From Mesorhizobium opportunistum WSM2075 (lineage in GTDB: Bacteria; Pseudomonadota; Alphaproteobacteria; Rhizobiales; Rhizobiaceae), in the NCBI RefSeq assembly GCF_000176035.2, contig NC_015675.1:6266001-6330000 (forward strand): a stretch of DNA of 64,000 bases. The letters are read 5' to 3'. Shown piece after piece: positions 25,775 through 33,863 of this stretch. The notes under the pieces were generated by a model. The model searched no databases, was not told the origin of the DNA, and saw nothing but the letters and a program-made list of their open reading frames with translations. A program made the position numbers and the translations under genes. Position 1 is the stretch's first letter, and every line of letters begins with the position of its first letter.

Positions 25775-25922
25775 CTTGCTTGGCTGTTTCAAGGAGATTT
25801 CCTTACCAAGCGCATTCCGAACTTCGACTGCGGACGCATGTTCCTCCCAGGTCGGTGCAAGAGTTTATGCGCCCGGTGGCAATCGACGCATTGCCAAGGG
25901 ACCCCCAACAGGTCAACAGACC

Positions 25923-26168
25923 TTAAATCGGCTTTCCAGCGCGCAACATGGCCCGCGCAATTGCGAGTTGCGTTTCCAGCCTGGCGTTCTCTTTCTGAGC
26001 CTTATTGTCGGCAGCTATGAGCCGTTTCAGCGCCCGCAATGTCTCGCCTCGCGTCCATCCCGCCTCCAGCATGCAATCGACAATCACCTGAAAGCCTGGC
26101 TCCATGGCCTCCTGGCAGTCGATGGCTCGGTCCTGATAATCGTCCTGTCGCTTGGGCGGATTGACCAT
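25923..26168 (-). CDS. Small helical unknown protein (81 residues)
   Basis: MVNPPKRQDDYQDRAIDCQE, with GWTRGETLRALKRLIAADNK and a C-terminal coiled-coil-like helix (AQKENARLETQLAIARAML). The pattern suggests a small DNA-associated or regulatory protein. It is 9 bases downstream of the next gene on the same strand. Confidence 0.6.
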   Translation of the reverse strand: MVNPPKRQDDYQDRAIDCQEAMEPGFQVIVDCMLEAGWTRGETLRALKRLIAADNKAQKENARLETQLAIARAMLRAGKPI

Positions 26169-26177
26169 ATCTGATTC

Positions 26178-26411
26178 TCAGTTGGCGGGGCCTTTGGGCT
26201 TTTTCTCGGACGTAGATCCGTCGAGGAGATCGAGAAATGAGTGCAACGCCTTCACCATCATCCGAGCGCCGTTTTCGCTCAGGGTGAAGGATCGCTTCCC
26301 CTCGGCAGTCAACAGCCCGACCAGGCAGACCTCGGGATTATCGCGGTCATCGATTTCGATTGTGACGCCCGAGACCGCTGGCAGCATTACGTCCTTTGGC
26401 TTCTTCGGCAT
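26178..26411 (-). CDS. Small unknown protein divergent from the SRAP gene
   Basis: A 77-residue protein from ATG 26411 (MPKKPKDVMLPAVSGVTIEI, then DDRDNPEVCLVGLLTAEGKR and SFTLSENGARMMVKALHSFL). Beta-rich start and helical end; no family recognised. It shares its upstream region, with the LexA box, with the SRAP gene, so it may also be SOS-controlled. Confidence 0.6.
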   Translation of the reverse strand: MPKKPKDVMLPAVSGVTIEIDDRDNPEVCLVGLLTAEGKRSFTLSENGARMMVKALHSFLDLLDGSTSEKKPKGPAN

Positions 26412-26428
26412 CACCACAACCTTGACTC

Positions 26429-26443
26429 GTTCTCACTCCGTTC
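26429..26443. promoter_or_regulatory. LexA (SOS) box
   Basis: GTTC-N7-GTTC (GTTCTCACTCCGTTC), the alphaproteobacterial LexA operator form. It lies between a -35-like TTGACT (26422-26427) and a -10-like hexamer near 26445, about 45 bases before the SRAP start codon. This position would let LexA block the promoter. Confidence 0.75.
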
Positions 26444-26487
26444 CCATTTTGGGCGGGCCTCGATCCTTGTCAATGAGACGACCCTAA

Positions 26488-27207
26488 ATGTGTGGACGCG
26501 TTTTTGTAAAATCGACCATCCCGGACATGGTACGGCGCTTCGAGTTCGCGCACCCTGGCGACGTTGAGCGTTTGGGCAACGGGTTCCCGGTCTGGAATGG
26601 CGCGCCCAGCCTGACCTATCCAATCATTGTACGTGAAGAGCTTTCCACGAGCATGGCCGGTTTCGTTTCTGCGAAGTGGGGGCTGGTTCCCGGCTGGGCG
26701 CGCGATGGCGGCGGGCGGCCACCGCCTGTCAATGCGCGGTGCGAGACGATTGCCAGCAACGGCATGTTCCGAAAAGCATACGCCGCGCGCCGTTGCCTGG
26801 TGCCCGTCGACGGCTATTTCGAATGGCAAAAGCTCGATGTTTCGGGCAAGAAAAAGCAGCCTTACGCTATCGCAATGAAGGATGACGAGCCTTTTGCCAT
26901 GGCTGGAGTATGGGAAGAATATGCCGACAAGGCCACCGGCGAGTTGATCCGGACCTTCGCTGTCGTCACCTGCGAGCCTAATACGTTGATGGCGACGATC
27001 CATGATCGCATGCCGGTTATTCTGGCGCCTGCCGATTACATGCGCTGGCTCGGACCGGAACTGGATCCACGCGACCTTATGAAGCCATATCCTTCGGAAC
27101 TGATGAAGATGTGGCCGATTGACAGGAAGGTCGGAAGCCCGCGAAACAACACGCCGGACATCATTGACGAAATTGGTGTGGGACCAAACGACCTTTTCGA
27201 CGTTTGA
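26488..27207 (+). CDS. SRAP-domain protein (HMCES/YedK family)
   Basis: SRAP proteins form a covalent bond with abasic sites in single-stranded DNA through Cys2 and so protect it. The 239-residue protein shows catalytic Cys2 (MCGRVF), the WNGAPSLTYPIIV and KWGLVPGWARDGG segments, NARCETIAS, the Glu motif VDGYFEWQ, and the His motif IHDRMPVILAP. The length is typical and the frame is intact. A LexA box lies upstream. On a conjugative element such a protein could shield the single-stranded DNA that enters a recipient (inference). Confidence 0.92.
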   Translation: MCGRVFVKSTIPDMVRRFEFAHPGDVERLGNGFPVWNGAPSLTYPIIVREELSTSMAGFVSAKWGLVPGWARDGGGRPPPVNARCETIASNGMFRKAYAARRCLVPVDGYFEWQKLDVSGKKKQPYAIAMKDDEPFAMAGVWEEYADKATGELIRTFAVVTCEPNTLMATIHDRMPVILAPADYMRWLGPELDPRDLMKPYPSELMKMWPIDRKVGSPRNNTPDIIDEIGVGPNDLFDV

Positions 27208-27274
27208 GCCTTTACACTGAACGGTCGCGGTAGGAATATTGTCCTCAGGTGGGCGACTCTCAAAAGGTGTCGCA

Positions 27275-27517
27275 ATGGCTAGGTCAAAACCCTCAAAGCA
27301 GTTATCACAGGCTGAAATCGAGCGCTTCCTGGTGGCAGCGGAAGCGCTGCACCTAAGCATCATCAAGCCGTTCATATCGCCACATTGCGACCACTACAGG
27401 CAGACGCGCGTCCTGCATGAGGTGCTGTTGAAGGCCGTGCGGGACGTCACCGGGAAAGAGGTCGAGTTCATCCGGTGGAACACCACTGGACCGATGCTGC
27501 CCCCTAAGGCTGGGTAA
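27275..27517 (+). CDS. Small unknown protein (80 residues)
   Basis: MARSKPSKQLSQAEIERFLV with helical repeats (AAEALHLSIIKPFISPHCDH, then LHEVLLKAVRDVTGKEVEFI). The ATG at 27275 fits the protein-like start; an upstream in-frame ATG at 27239 is weaker. Follows the SRAP gene on the same strand. Function unknown. Confidence 0.6.
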   Translation: MARSKPSKQLSQAEIERFLVAAEALHLSIIKPFISPHCDHYRQTRVLHEVLLKAVRDVTGKEVEFIRWNTTGPMLPPKAG

Positions 27518-27539
27518 GCGCCTGGCGGCCGGGGATCGA

Positions 27540-27797
27540 TCAGGCCGAACCCGCAGAACTGACAATGCCCGCGATGCGGATAGCGACGGCATCAAGTCCG
27601 CCGTCGTAAATTCTCGTGAGGACGTGTTCCGCAGTTTCAGCCCTTTGGCCAGTGCAACCGCGAAGGTCGCCACCGCCCAACCTTGCCGGCCTGTTGGCGA
27701 CGCAATCCCAAACTCCCCACAATCCGTCGCGCTCAACATGACAATAGAATCTGTGCTTGTGATTTTCCACGCAAAGTAAACCCCCCCGCATCCCCAT
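27540..27797 (-). CDS. Small unknown protein, weak call
   Basis: An 85-codon frame with a believable core (HKHRFYCHVERDGLWGVWDC, then GCTGQRAETAEHVLTRIYDG) and a less convincing tail. It faces the previous gene. Listed because the core resembles small rhizobial proteins with a WxVWD-type strand. Confidence 0.35.
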   Translation of the reverse strand: MGMRGGLLCVENHKHRFYCHVERDGLWGVWDCVANRPARLGGGDLRGCTGQRAETAEHVLTRIYDGGLDAVAIRIAGIVSSAGSA

Positions 27798-28041
27798 TGG
27801 GGTCCAATCTATCCAGGAAGGTGGTTAATGGGCCCGCATTTGCCGATCGCACTGTAGGCTGGCCGCAGTGGTCCGTCGCCGCACGGTGGACTCCTCACTG
27901 CACCGGCCATTCTCCACGACACCAGCGCGCGTCAGACGGCTGCCGATGCGGAATCGGCGAGATGCGGGAACAGAGTTCAGACGCCGACGTTTTTTCCCCA
28001 GGTCACGCGATTTTGCGCGTGTAGAACTAACGGAGGTAAAA

Positions 28042-28326
28042 ATGAGCATCAAAATGCTTACGATGGGCGCGATGGCGCTCGCAGTGATGACGGGCTCAGC
28101 GCTGGCTGGCAGCAGCACCACTTCCGCGCTCGATGATCCTGCAAAGATGTCACCTTTCTTCACGGATGCCGGCATGAAAACCTTGAGGTCGGAAGCGGAT
28201 TTCAAGACCGCATGGATGTCCATGAAACCGGATGAACAAAAGGCGGTGCTGAAAGACTGCGGCGACACCACGCTCAACAAGTCGCACGCTGATTTCTGTG
28301 CCATGGCCAAGAAGATGGGCGGCTGA
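28042..28326 (+). CDS. Small secreted protein
   Basis: A 94-residue protein with a clear Sec signal peptide (MSIKMLTMGAMALAVMTGSA, cleavage after ALAG). The mature helical part has PFFTDAGMKTLRSEADFKTA, WMSMKPDEQKAVLKDCGDTT and two Cys. A strong ribosome binding site (CGGAGGTAA) lies upstream and a terminator follows. The product is periplasmic or secreted; function unknown. Confidence 0.75.
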   Translation: MSIKMLTMGAMALAVMTGSALAGSSTTSALDDPAKMSPFFTDAGMKTLRSEADFKTAWMSMKPDEQKAVLKDCGDTTLNKSHADFCAMAKKMGG

Positions 28327-28363
28327 GAATAACCGCTCTAGGCATTGTTCCCGAAACGTATTT

Positions 28364-28390
28364 GGCCCGTCCCTTAGGCACGGGCCTTTT
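28364..28390 (+). terminator. Rho-independent terminator
   Basis: Arms GGCCCGT / ACGGGCC with a 9-base loop, followed by TTTT, shortly after the secreted-protein gene. Confidence 0.7.
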
Positions 28391-28420
28391 CTGCGGGCCA
28401 TTCCCTTGCGAGCCATGTTG

Positions 28421-28646
28421 CTAAGCGCTCCCGTCGGTCTCGCTTTCCTCGTCAATCATCCGGACTGGCAGATAGGCATTCGTTTCTAGCCACTCCCTCA
28501 GCACGATCTGAATGATACCGGCCGATGTTCATCTCGGCGGCGAGGGAGTTCAATGCGTCCTGTGTTGCTGGCTCTGGCGGGAGGCCGGCGACGTTCCGGA
28601 GGAACATGGCAACAAGTGCCGCCTGATCCCGGAAAAAATAAAGCAT
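28421..28646 (-). pseudogene. Small gene with one frameshift
   Basis: The first frame reads MLYFFRDQAALVAMFLRNVA, then DALNSLAAEMNIGR. The natural end lies in another frame (IQIVLREWLETNAYLPVRMI, then DEESETDGSA, stop at 28421). A one-base deletion near 28510 explains it. The joined product of about 75 residues looks like a conserved small protein of unknown function. Confidence 0.5.
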
Positions 28647-29412
28647 ATCTGGACAATGCCCCAGGACGTCAAATTGAGGGCCTGGCCTTGGAAGGAAAGG
28701 ATCGTCTCAGAAGATCAACGTTGCCATTGAGGTGACACGCCGATGCTGCGTGTCGCCGCCAGTTTAGCGCGGTCCTCCGAAGTTGCCATCGATATCCCCC
28801 ATCGTCTCATCCGAGAAAAGAGTGGCAGACCTGCATGCCGAGGATCGTCGACGGCTACGAATTGCAAGAGAGCAACCGCGCCAAGCCATCCCAATTAAGA
28901 CGCTCGTGAAATGACCGGTGCAGTGACTCAACGATTGCGCGACCTCGACCCGGAAACGAACGTCTGGCCTCGACAGCAAGGAGCGTGAGGCCCTCATCTG
29001 GGCTGGTTCAACCCGGCACAGGCTTTTGACGCAAGAACGGACGGCAACTCGGAAACGCGGCTCCATTCATAGGGCCGGCGATCCCGCACTTATGCAACGC
29101 CCTACCTCATCGGACGTTCACTAAGCTAGAGGCGGGATTTGCGATTGAGTTCGATCGGCCCGCCCCTAGGAGGCCTGCGCGGCATATCTTCGTAACGCGA
29201 TCACCCAGATACACCGCTGGGCGGTAGACGCTTTGCGGAAGCGGAAACACAAATAACCCTAAAGAAAGACTTCCTGGCATTCATGTACCCGGTTCAATTT
29301 ACCGAACTAGTCCGACCTCGATCACCAATCGCCTGTCCGAGCAGCGCTGTCACATGCGAGCGAGTTATTCTGGCCGAAGAGTTGGTGCAGTTCCCACACC
29401 TGCCAGCTAGAC
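28647..29412. other. No recognisable gene
   Basis: About 750 bases with only shadow-like short frames on both strands and no clear ribosome binding sites or motifs. Probably decayed DNA between the small-gene array and the que operon. Confidence 0.4.
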
Positions 29413-30147
29413 CTAGACGGCCCTCTTGTTACCCCAGAGCAGAACATGCAGCTGCGGCAATACGCGGGCTTCGAACCATCTGTCTTGCGTCACCTTTTCG
29501 ATCAGCCACTCCATGCGCCTCATGATTCCGGCAAGGTCGACAGCTGCGTCTTCCTCGCCACGGCGCGGTGGCGTGTGATTGCCGGGTTGCAGATAGACCG
29601 GGAGACTTGGAAATCGGGCGGCGGCGTCTTTGGCGAAGGCGTAGTCACTCTCGTCGAAAATGACGAGCTTGAGCACGACTTGCGGCTTCTCCCGCGCCGC
29701 TTCGATGCAAGCCTCGAATGCAACCCAATCGGTCCTCATTTCGCTCGACGGCGGCTTTGGGCTGAGGACCAGTACGTCAAGCTCGGCAAACCAGTCCTTG
29801 GCCACCGAAGCTTGGGTTTCCAGCGCGAAGCGGTAACCTTCAGCATGGCCCCGCTCGATTAGGCCGCCGAAGGGCTGAATGGCGGGGTTGCCGCCCGACA
29901 GGGACACCATAACTGGCCGGGCGCCGGAAAGCGCAACCACGCTTTGCCACACCGCATCCACTGGCATCATCTTCCATTCATGGCGGAATTGGTTGTCAAC
30001 CGCATGGAGGCTGTCGCACCAGGAACAGCGGTAGTCACACCCGCCGGTTCTGATGAAGACCGTCGGCAAACCGATGAGCACGCCCTCGCCCTGGATCGTC
30101 GGCCCGAATATCTCGCTGACCCGAATTGCGGGCCGCGTGTCGGTCAC
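29413..30147 (-). CDS. queE: 7-carboxy-7-deazaguanine synthase
   Basis: QueE is a radical-SAM enzyme that rearranges 6-carboxytetrahydropterin to 7-carboxy-7-deazaguanine on the way to preQ0. The 244-residue protein has [20 protein letters not shown] and the cluster motif [18 protein letters not shown] (Cys-x3-Cys-x2-Cys). [16 protein letters not shown] and [20 protein letters not shown] follow. It overlaps queD by four bases (ATGA). Last gene of queC-queD-queE. Confidence 0.92.
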   Translation of the reverse strand: MTDTRPAIRVSEIFGPTIQGEGVLIGLPTVFIRTGGCDYRCSWCDSLHAVDNQFRHEWKMMPVDAVWQSVVALSGARPVMVSLSGGNPAIQPFGGLIERGHAEGYRFALETQASVAKDWFAELDVLVLSPKPPSSEMRTDWVAFEACIEAAREKPQVVLKLVIFDESDYAFAKDAAARFPSLPVYLQPGNHTPPRRGEEDAAVDLAGIMRRMEWLIEKVTQDRWFEARVLPQLHVLLWGNKRAV

Positions 30148-30500
30148 GGCCGGTACTCCGCCCAGGTTTTAGGGGTTTCGCTCACCCTCACGGCGGCGGT
30201 TTCCGGCAGCCGTGCCTTGCACCATTCATAGAAATGCCTGGCCAGGTATTCCGCTGTGACCTGCTCATGCGCGAGCGCGTCGTTGAGGTGCCGGTGGTCC
30301 AAGCTCTCGTCGATATAGTGTTTGAGCGGCGCCAGATCGTGATAGTCGCGCACGAAGCCGTGCGAGTTCAGCTCCTTGGCCGAAAGCTCCACTACGACGA
30401 TGTAGTTATGCCCGTGCAGTCGCGCGCACTGGTGCTCGGGTGGCAAGGAGGTGAGCTGATGCGAGGCCGAGAAGTGGAATTCCTTGGTAATGCGGAACAT
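30144..30500 (-). CDS. queD: 6-carboxy-5,6,7,8-tetrahydropterin synthase
   Basis: QueD converts dihydroneopterin triphosphate to 6-carboxytetrahydropterin. The 118-residue protein has the zinc His motifs (FHFSASHQL and [12 protein letters not shown]), the catalytic Cys in HQCARLHGH, and the end segment [19 protein letters not shown]. It overlaps queC by one base and queE by four, giving a tight three-gene operon. Confidence 0.93.
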   Translation of the reverse strand: MFRITKEFHFSASHQLTSLPPEHQCARLHGHNYIVVVELSAKELNSHGFVRDYHDLAPLKHYIDESLDHRHLNDALAHEQVTAEYLARHFYEWCKARLPETAAVRVSETPKTWAEYRP

Positions 30501-31198
30501 CAGGCGCTCCGCCTCCGTAGCGCCTCAAGCCAGAAATCGGTGTCCTCATAGTCGGTCGGGTCGGCGTGCTGCGCCAGCTGAAACGCTTCGCGCCGCTCGA
30601 CGCAGGTCCCGCACCGTCCGCAGTGACGTTCGCCGCCCTTGTAGCAGGACCAGGTCTGCGCAAATGGGGTCCCGTGCCTTGCTCCATCGCCGACGATGTC
30701 CGCCTTGGTGAGGTTCACATAAGGCGTATAAAGACGGATCTGCGCGTCTCCGTCGAGCGCTCGGTCCTGCATCGTCTGGAAAGCCTCGATGAAGGCCGGA
30801 CGGCAGTCTGGATAGATGAAATGGTCTCCGCCGTGAGCGGCCATCCCCACCGCTTCGAGCTGCTGCGCGGCGGCGAGTCCGAAGGCGATGGCCAGCATGA
30901 TGGCGTTTCGGTTCGGCACCACCGTGATCTTCATGGTGTCTTCGGCGTAGTGGCCGTCCGGCACGTCGACACCATCGGTCAGCGCGGAGCCGCAAAGGCC
31001 GCGGCCGATTTGGCGGATGTCGATGATCTGATGCGCAATGTCCAATCGCTGTGCGCACAGCGTGGCGAATTTCAGTTCTTTACTGTGCCGCTGGCCGTAG
31101 TCGAAGGACAGCAGCCCGGCGAGTTCGTGCTCCGCTGCCACTTTGTGGGCAAGGGAAACTGAGTCCAATCCGCCGGAGCAGATGACGAGAGTCTTCAT
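30500..31198 (-). CDS. queC: 7-cyano-7-deazaguanine synthase
   Basis: QueC makes preQ0 from 7-carboxy-7-deazaguanine with ATP and ammonia. The 232-residue protein starts at ATG 31198 (MKTLVICSGGLDSVSLAHKV), which begins right at the PP-loop SGGLDS; the longer frame to 31273 is not needed. VVPNRNAIMLAIAFGLAAAQ and the zinc site TWSCYKGGERHCGRCGTCVE RR are present. It is the first gene of the operon. QueF and a DNA-modifying DpdA are not in this window, so the fate of preQ0 (tRNA queuosine or DNA modification) is open. Confidence 0.93.
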   Translation of the reverse strand: MKTLVICSGGLDSVSLAHKVAAEHELAGLLSFDYGQRHSKELKFATLCAQRLDIAHQIIDIRQIGRGLCGSALTDGVDVPDGHYAEDTMKITVVPNRNAIMLAIAFGLAAAQQLEAVGMAAHGGDHFIYPDCRPAFIEAFQTMQDRALDGDAQIRLYTPYVNLTKADIVGDGARHGTPFAQTWSCYKGGERHCGRCGTCVERREAFQLAQHADPTDYEDTDFWLEALRRRSA

Positions 31199-31279
31199 CG
31201 TGGTATCCTTGTTTTGACCGGGTAAGGCTGCGACCGGAGATTTCTCTGCGCTCCCCCTAGCCCAGCCAGTCAACTTTGT

Positions 31280-31318
31280 GAACCCTGTGGCGCTGACTTG
31301 CCGGGTGCGGCAGGGTTC
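31280..31318 (-). promoter_or_regulatory. Strong hairpin in the queC leader
   Basis: Perfect 8-bp arms GAACCCTG / CAGGGTTC enclose a 23-base loop that itself holds a CACCCGG-rich segment, 82-120 bases before queC. It could be a structured 5' leader or an operator. It does not fit the preQ1-I riboswitch pattern that I know. Confidence 0.4.
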
Positions 31319-31493
31319 GCGACAGCGCGGAGCCTCCTCAGGGGCGGTGGGCGTGCCCCTCGCTTCCGGATCAGTCCGAATCGGACAGCACGATGGGCGG
31401 CAGAACCCCGGTTAGGATCGGTCGTCAGCCGACATCTGTGAACAAGCCGCATGCGTTGTTGCAATCACCCCTCTACTACCCGCAATTGCCGAC

Positions 31494-31883
31494 ATGGCCT
31501 CGCAGGAACTGGATTGGGCGATTTTCCAGATGGCGGTCGAAAGCGTCCGCTCACTCACATCAAGTTTCAGCGAAAGAGCCGCGGAGATAGCGGCGAGGAG
31601 CCAGGGCACATTGGTTTTCGACGTGCGGGTCGACGATGACCCGCAGGTGCAGCGCATCGCCGCCATCCGCTATCGAGGCGAACAAACTGGCGTGGTCGCG
31701 TTGGACAGGCAGGGCCTTCTTACCCACTATTGCATGGTGAATGACACGTTCTCAGATCTGATGGCGCCTTTGGAGAACTGGACAAGCATACCTCTCTCGG
31801 CACAGGCAAAGATCGATGTCACCGTTGATGCCGGTTTCTTCCTCGCCGCCCTACGAAATGCCGGTCATCTGCTTGGCAGTTAG
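31494..31883 (+). CDS. Unknown protein (129 residues)
   Basis: MASQELDWAIFQMAVESVRS, with AAEIAARSQGTLVFDVRVDD, RIAAIRYRGEQTGVVALDRQ and a C-terminal GFFLAALRNAGHLLGS. Good protein character, predicted alpha/beta, no signal peptide. Divergent from the que operon. No family recognised. Confidence 0.6.
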   Translation: MASQELDWAIFQMAVESVRSLTSSFSERAAEIAARSQGTLVFDVRVDDDPQVQRIAAIRYRGEQTGVVALDRQGLLTHYCMVNDTFSDLMAPLENWTSIPLSAQAKIDVTVDAGFFLAALRNAGHLLGS

Positions 31884-32109
31884 TGTGACTGGAATGCATA
31901 CTGCATCCCGCGAACGCGGCCGCGAGCGGCGCCCCAGCAAGGCCCTCCGGGCGCGTATGCCGACGGCCCAGGGAGAGCGCGACCCATCTGCTGCTCGCTT
32001 GGTCATATCCTGGGCACACCTGGCCCGTGGCGCAAACGCCAGGTTCCAACAATACGAAATCGAGAGACCTGTTTCCGGCAACAGACGGGGAAAACCGGCC
32101 TTCCACCAT

Positions 32110-32364
32110 TCAGGCAGCGTCCAGTATGTCCGGCTCCGCCTCAAGAATTCCGGCGGGTAGGGACAGCGATTTTGCGATGCGATCCCGATAACCCTTGTTG
32201 TATCTCAGACCGGACTCAATGTTGAGAATTTCCTCAGCGGCAAGCCCGCACGCCACTGCCAGGTCCTCGACGGAATATCCAAGGTGCTCACGATAAGCAC
32301 GGATGATGTGGGTCCCCGCCGACATGGCCGTCAACACCGGCTCGGGAATGCGTGAATCTTTCAT
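32110..32364 (-). CDS. XRE-like helix-turn-helix regulator
   Basis: An 84-residue protein from ATG 32364 (MKDSRIPEPVLTAMSAGTHI). The HTH reads AYREHLGYSVEDLAVACGLA followed by AEEILNIESGLRYNKGYRD, of the Cro/C1 type. The end (LSLPAGILEAEPDILDAA) is typical of small solo regulators. It lies next to the exopolysaccharide cluster but on the other strand; its target is unknown. Confidence 0.7.
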   Translation of the reverse strand: MKDSRIPEPVLTAMSAGTHIIRAYREHLGYSVEDLAVACGLAAEEILNIESGLRYNKGYRDRIAKSLSLPAGILEAEPDILDAA

Positions 32365-32577
32365 AAACACCTCGAAGAAGAGCAAGATGCCCGGCACCTC
32401 GGGAGAGTTCCTCCGGACACGGACAGGCAACAAACTGACGCAAATTTTCAGCCTGGAAGGTCTCGTGCATGGGCACCTTAGACCGGCGGCCGGAGGCGGT
32501 ATATGGTGGTTCAACTGGGTCCGATCAAGTCGGAAAAAACTGACTGGCGCGATATGGTGTGATCGACTGTACCGACC

Positions 32578-32730
32578 ATGTCCGCGCCACCCAGGCTGAT
32601 TACCACCGACCTTCTCGAGCAGGAATTCGGCTTGCTCAACCCTGGATCCGGTGGTCCTGCCGTCTTGCTAGCCATCTCAAAGGGGCCGCCCTGGCCAGGG
32701 GAATGGGCAACCGAGAGTCCGCCCGAGTAA
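32578..32730 (+). CDS. 50-residue frame upstream of the polysaccharide cluster
   Basis: MSAPPRLITTDLLEQEFGLL, then NPGSGGPAVLLAISKGPPWP and a stop. The frame continues in phase after the TAA with an acidic, protein-like stretch (PELIAAIDEEDAAEAEPATD). Either a small gene or a longer gene ended by a nonsense mutation. No ribosome binding site is obvious. Confidence 0.3.
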   Translation: MSAPPRLITTDLLEQEFGLLNPGSGGPAVLLAISKGPPWPGEWATESPPE

Positions 32731-32899
32731 CCCGAGCTTATCGCTGCCATAGACGAGGAGGATGCCGCCGAGGCCGAGCCAGCCACTGACGGCCTATCCA
32801 CGCCATGGATGATCATCATCCATACAATCACTTTGGCCACCCATTGCCGAATGCGTTACTCGGGCCTCGCTACAGACCTCCCGAAGGCAAGGATGAGAA

Positions 32900-33863
32900 T
32901 TGGCCACTTTCACAATCGTCATCCCTTTTTATCAGACAAAAGCGGGCATTCTTCGCCGGTCGCTACAGAGCGTATTCGAGCAGACATATCGGGACTTTGA
33001 GGTTCTGGTTATTGACGATGAGTCCCCTCTTCCGGCTGAGGTCGAGATGGAAGCGCTTGACGCCGATCAGAGATCGCGCATCACGGTCATAAGGCAGGCC
33101 AACGCCGGCCCTGGTGGCGCTCGCAACACCGGGCTTGAGAACACTTCGCCTTTGACGCGTTTCGTCGCTTTCCTCGATTCAGACGATACGTGGCTGCCAC
33201 ATCATCTGAACAACGCTTTTGAGAGCATGTTGTGCTTCGGAGGGGACTGTTACTGGGCCTCAATTGAGGCGAGCGAAGAGTTCCATTACCACCTCGCAAT
33301 ATCCGAACTCGCAGAGGCGGACGGGGTGCTTCGATTGGGGGAGCAGCCGCTGGTCATCGAAATTCCAGACCTTGCGAGCGCAATGCTGAAGGACTGGAGC
33401 TTTCTCCATCTCTCTGGAATGGTGATCGGCCCTACCATCTTCAAAAAAATCCGTTTCGACGCCACTCTTCGGCGCGCCGCGGAGGACGTGCTTTTCTTCT
33501 GCGATACAATCCTCGCCTCTCGGCGCAGCCTGCTCTGCGGTGATCCGGGCGTCGTGCGCGGCTTGGGCGTCAATATCTTTCACAGCATCGACCGCACATC
33601 GCGCCACTTCCTGCAGCAGCAATTCAACACCTGGGCAGCGCTCGACGCGCTCGAAGCTTGTTTTGCCCGACGGCCAGAGGAAGTTGAGTCAATCGCCACC
33701 TCCAAGGGCAGAGCGCGTCGCCAGGCTTTGGAGCCAGGCCGGACTTCTTCGTCGCGGCAAAGTGCCAAACGTCGGCCTGCTCGCGCGTTGGGCGTGGCGT
33801 GACCCTGAGTTGCTACTGACACTGAGGGAACTCGGGACAGCTAAGTTTGCGGAGGCGAAATGA
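32900..33863 (+). CDS. Family 2 glycosyltransferase with C-terminal frameshift
   Basis: A GT-A glycosyltransferase that would add a sugar to a lipid-linked polysaccharide precursor. The N terminus is classic (FTIVIPFYQTKAGILRRSLQ, SVFEQTYRDFEVLVIDDESP). ANAGPGGARNTGLENTSPLT and the DxD-like FLDSDDTWLPHH follow. In the primary frame it ends at 33802 with an Arg/Ser-rich tail. Another frame gives a better end (LLRRGKVPNVGLLARWAWRD, then ELGTAKFAEAK) that stops at 33863 and overlaps the next gene start (ATGA). A single indel near 33710 is likely. The catalytic domain is untouched, so activity might survive. Confidence 0.8.

Noticed and set aside
28764..29066. 100-codon minus-strand frame
   Set aside because: Arg/Ser-rich with no start signal; no sign of a transposase or other known gene.
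31280..31318. preQ1 riboswitch before queC
   Set aside because: There is a strong hairpin, but the short loop and A-rich tail of preQ1-I are absent, so I list only a structured leader.
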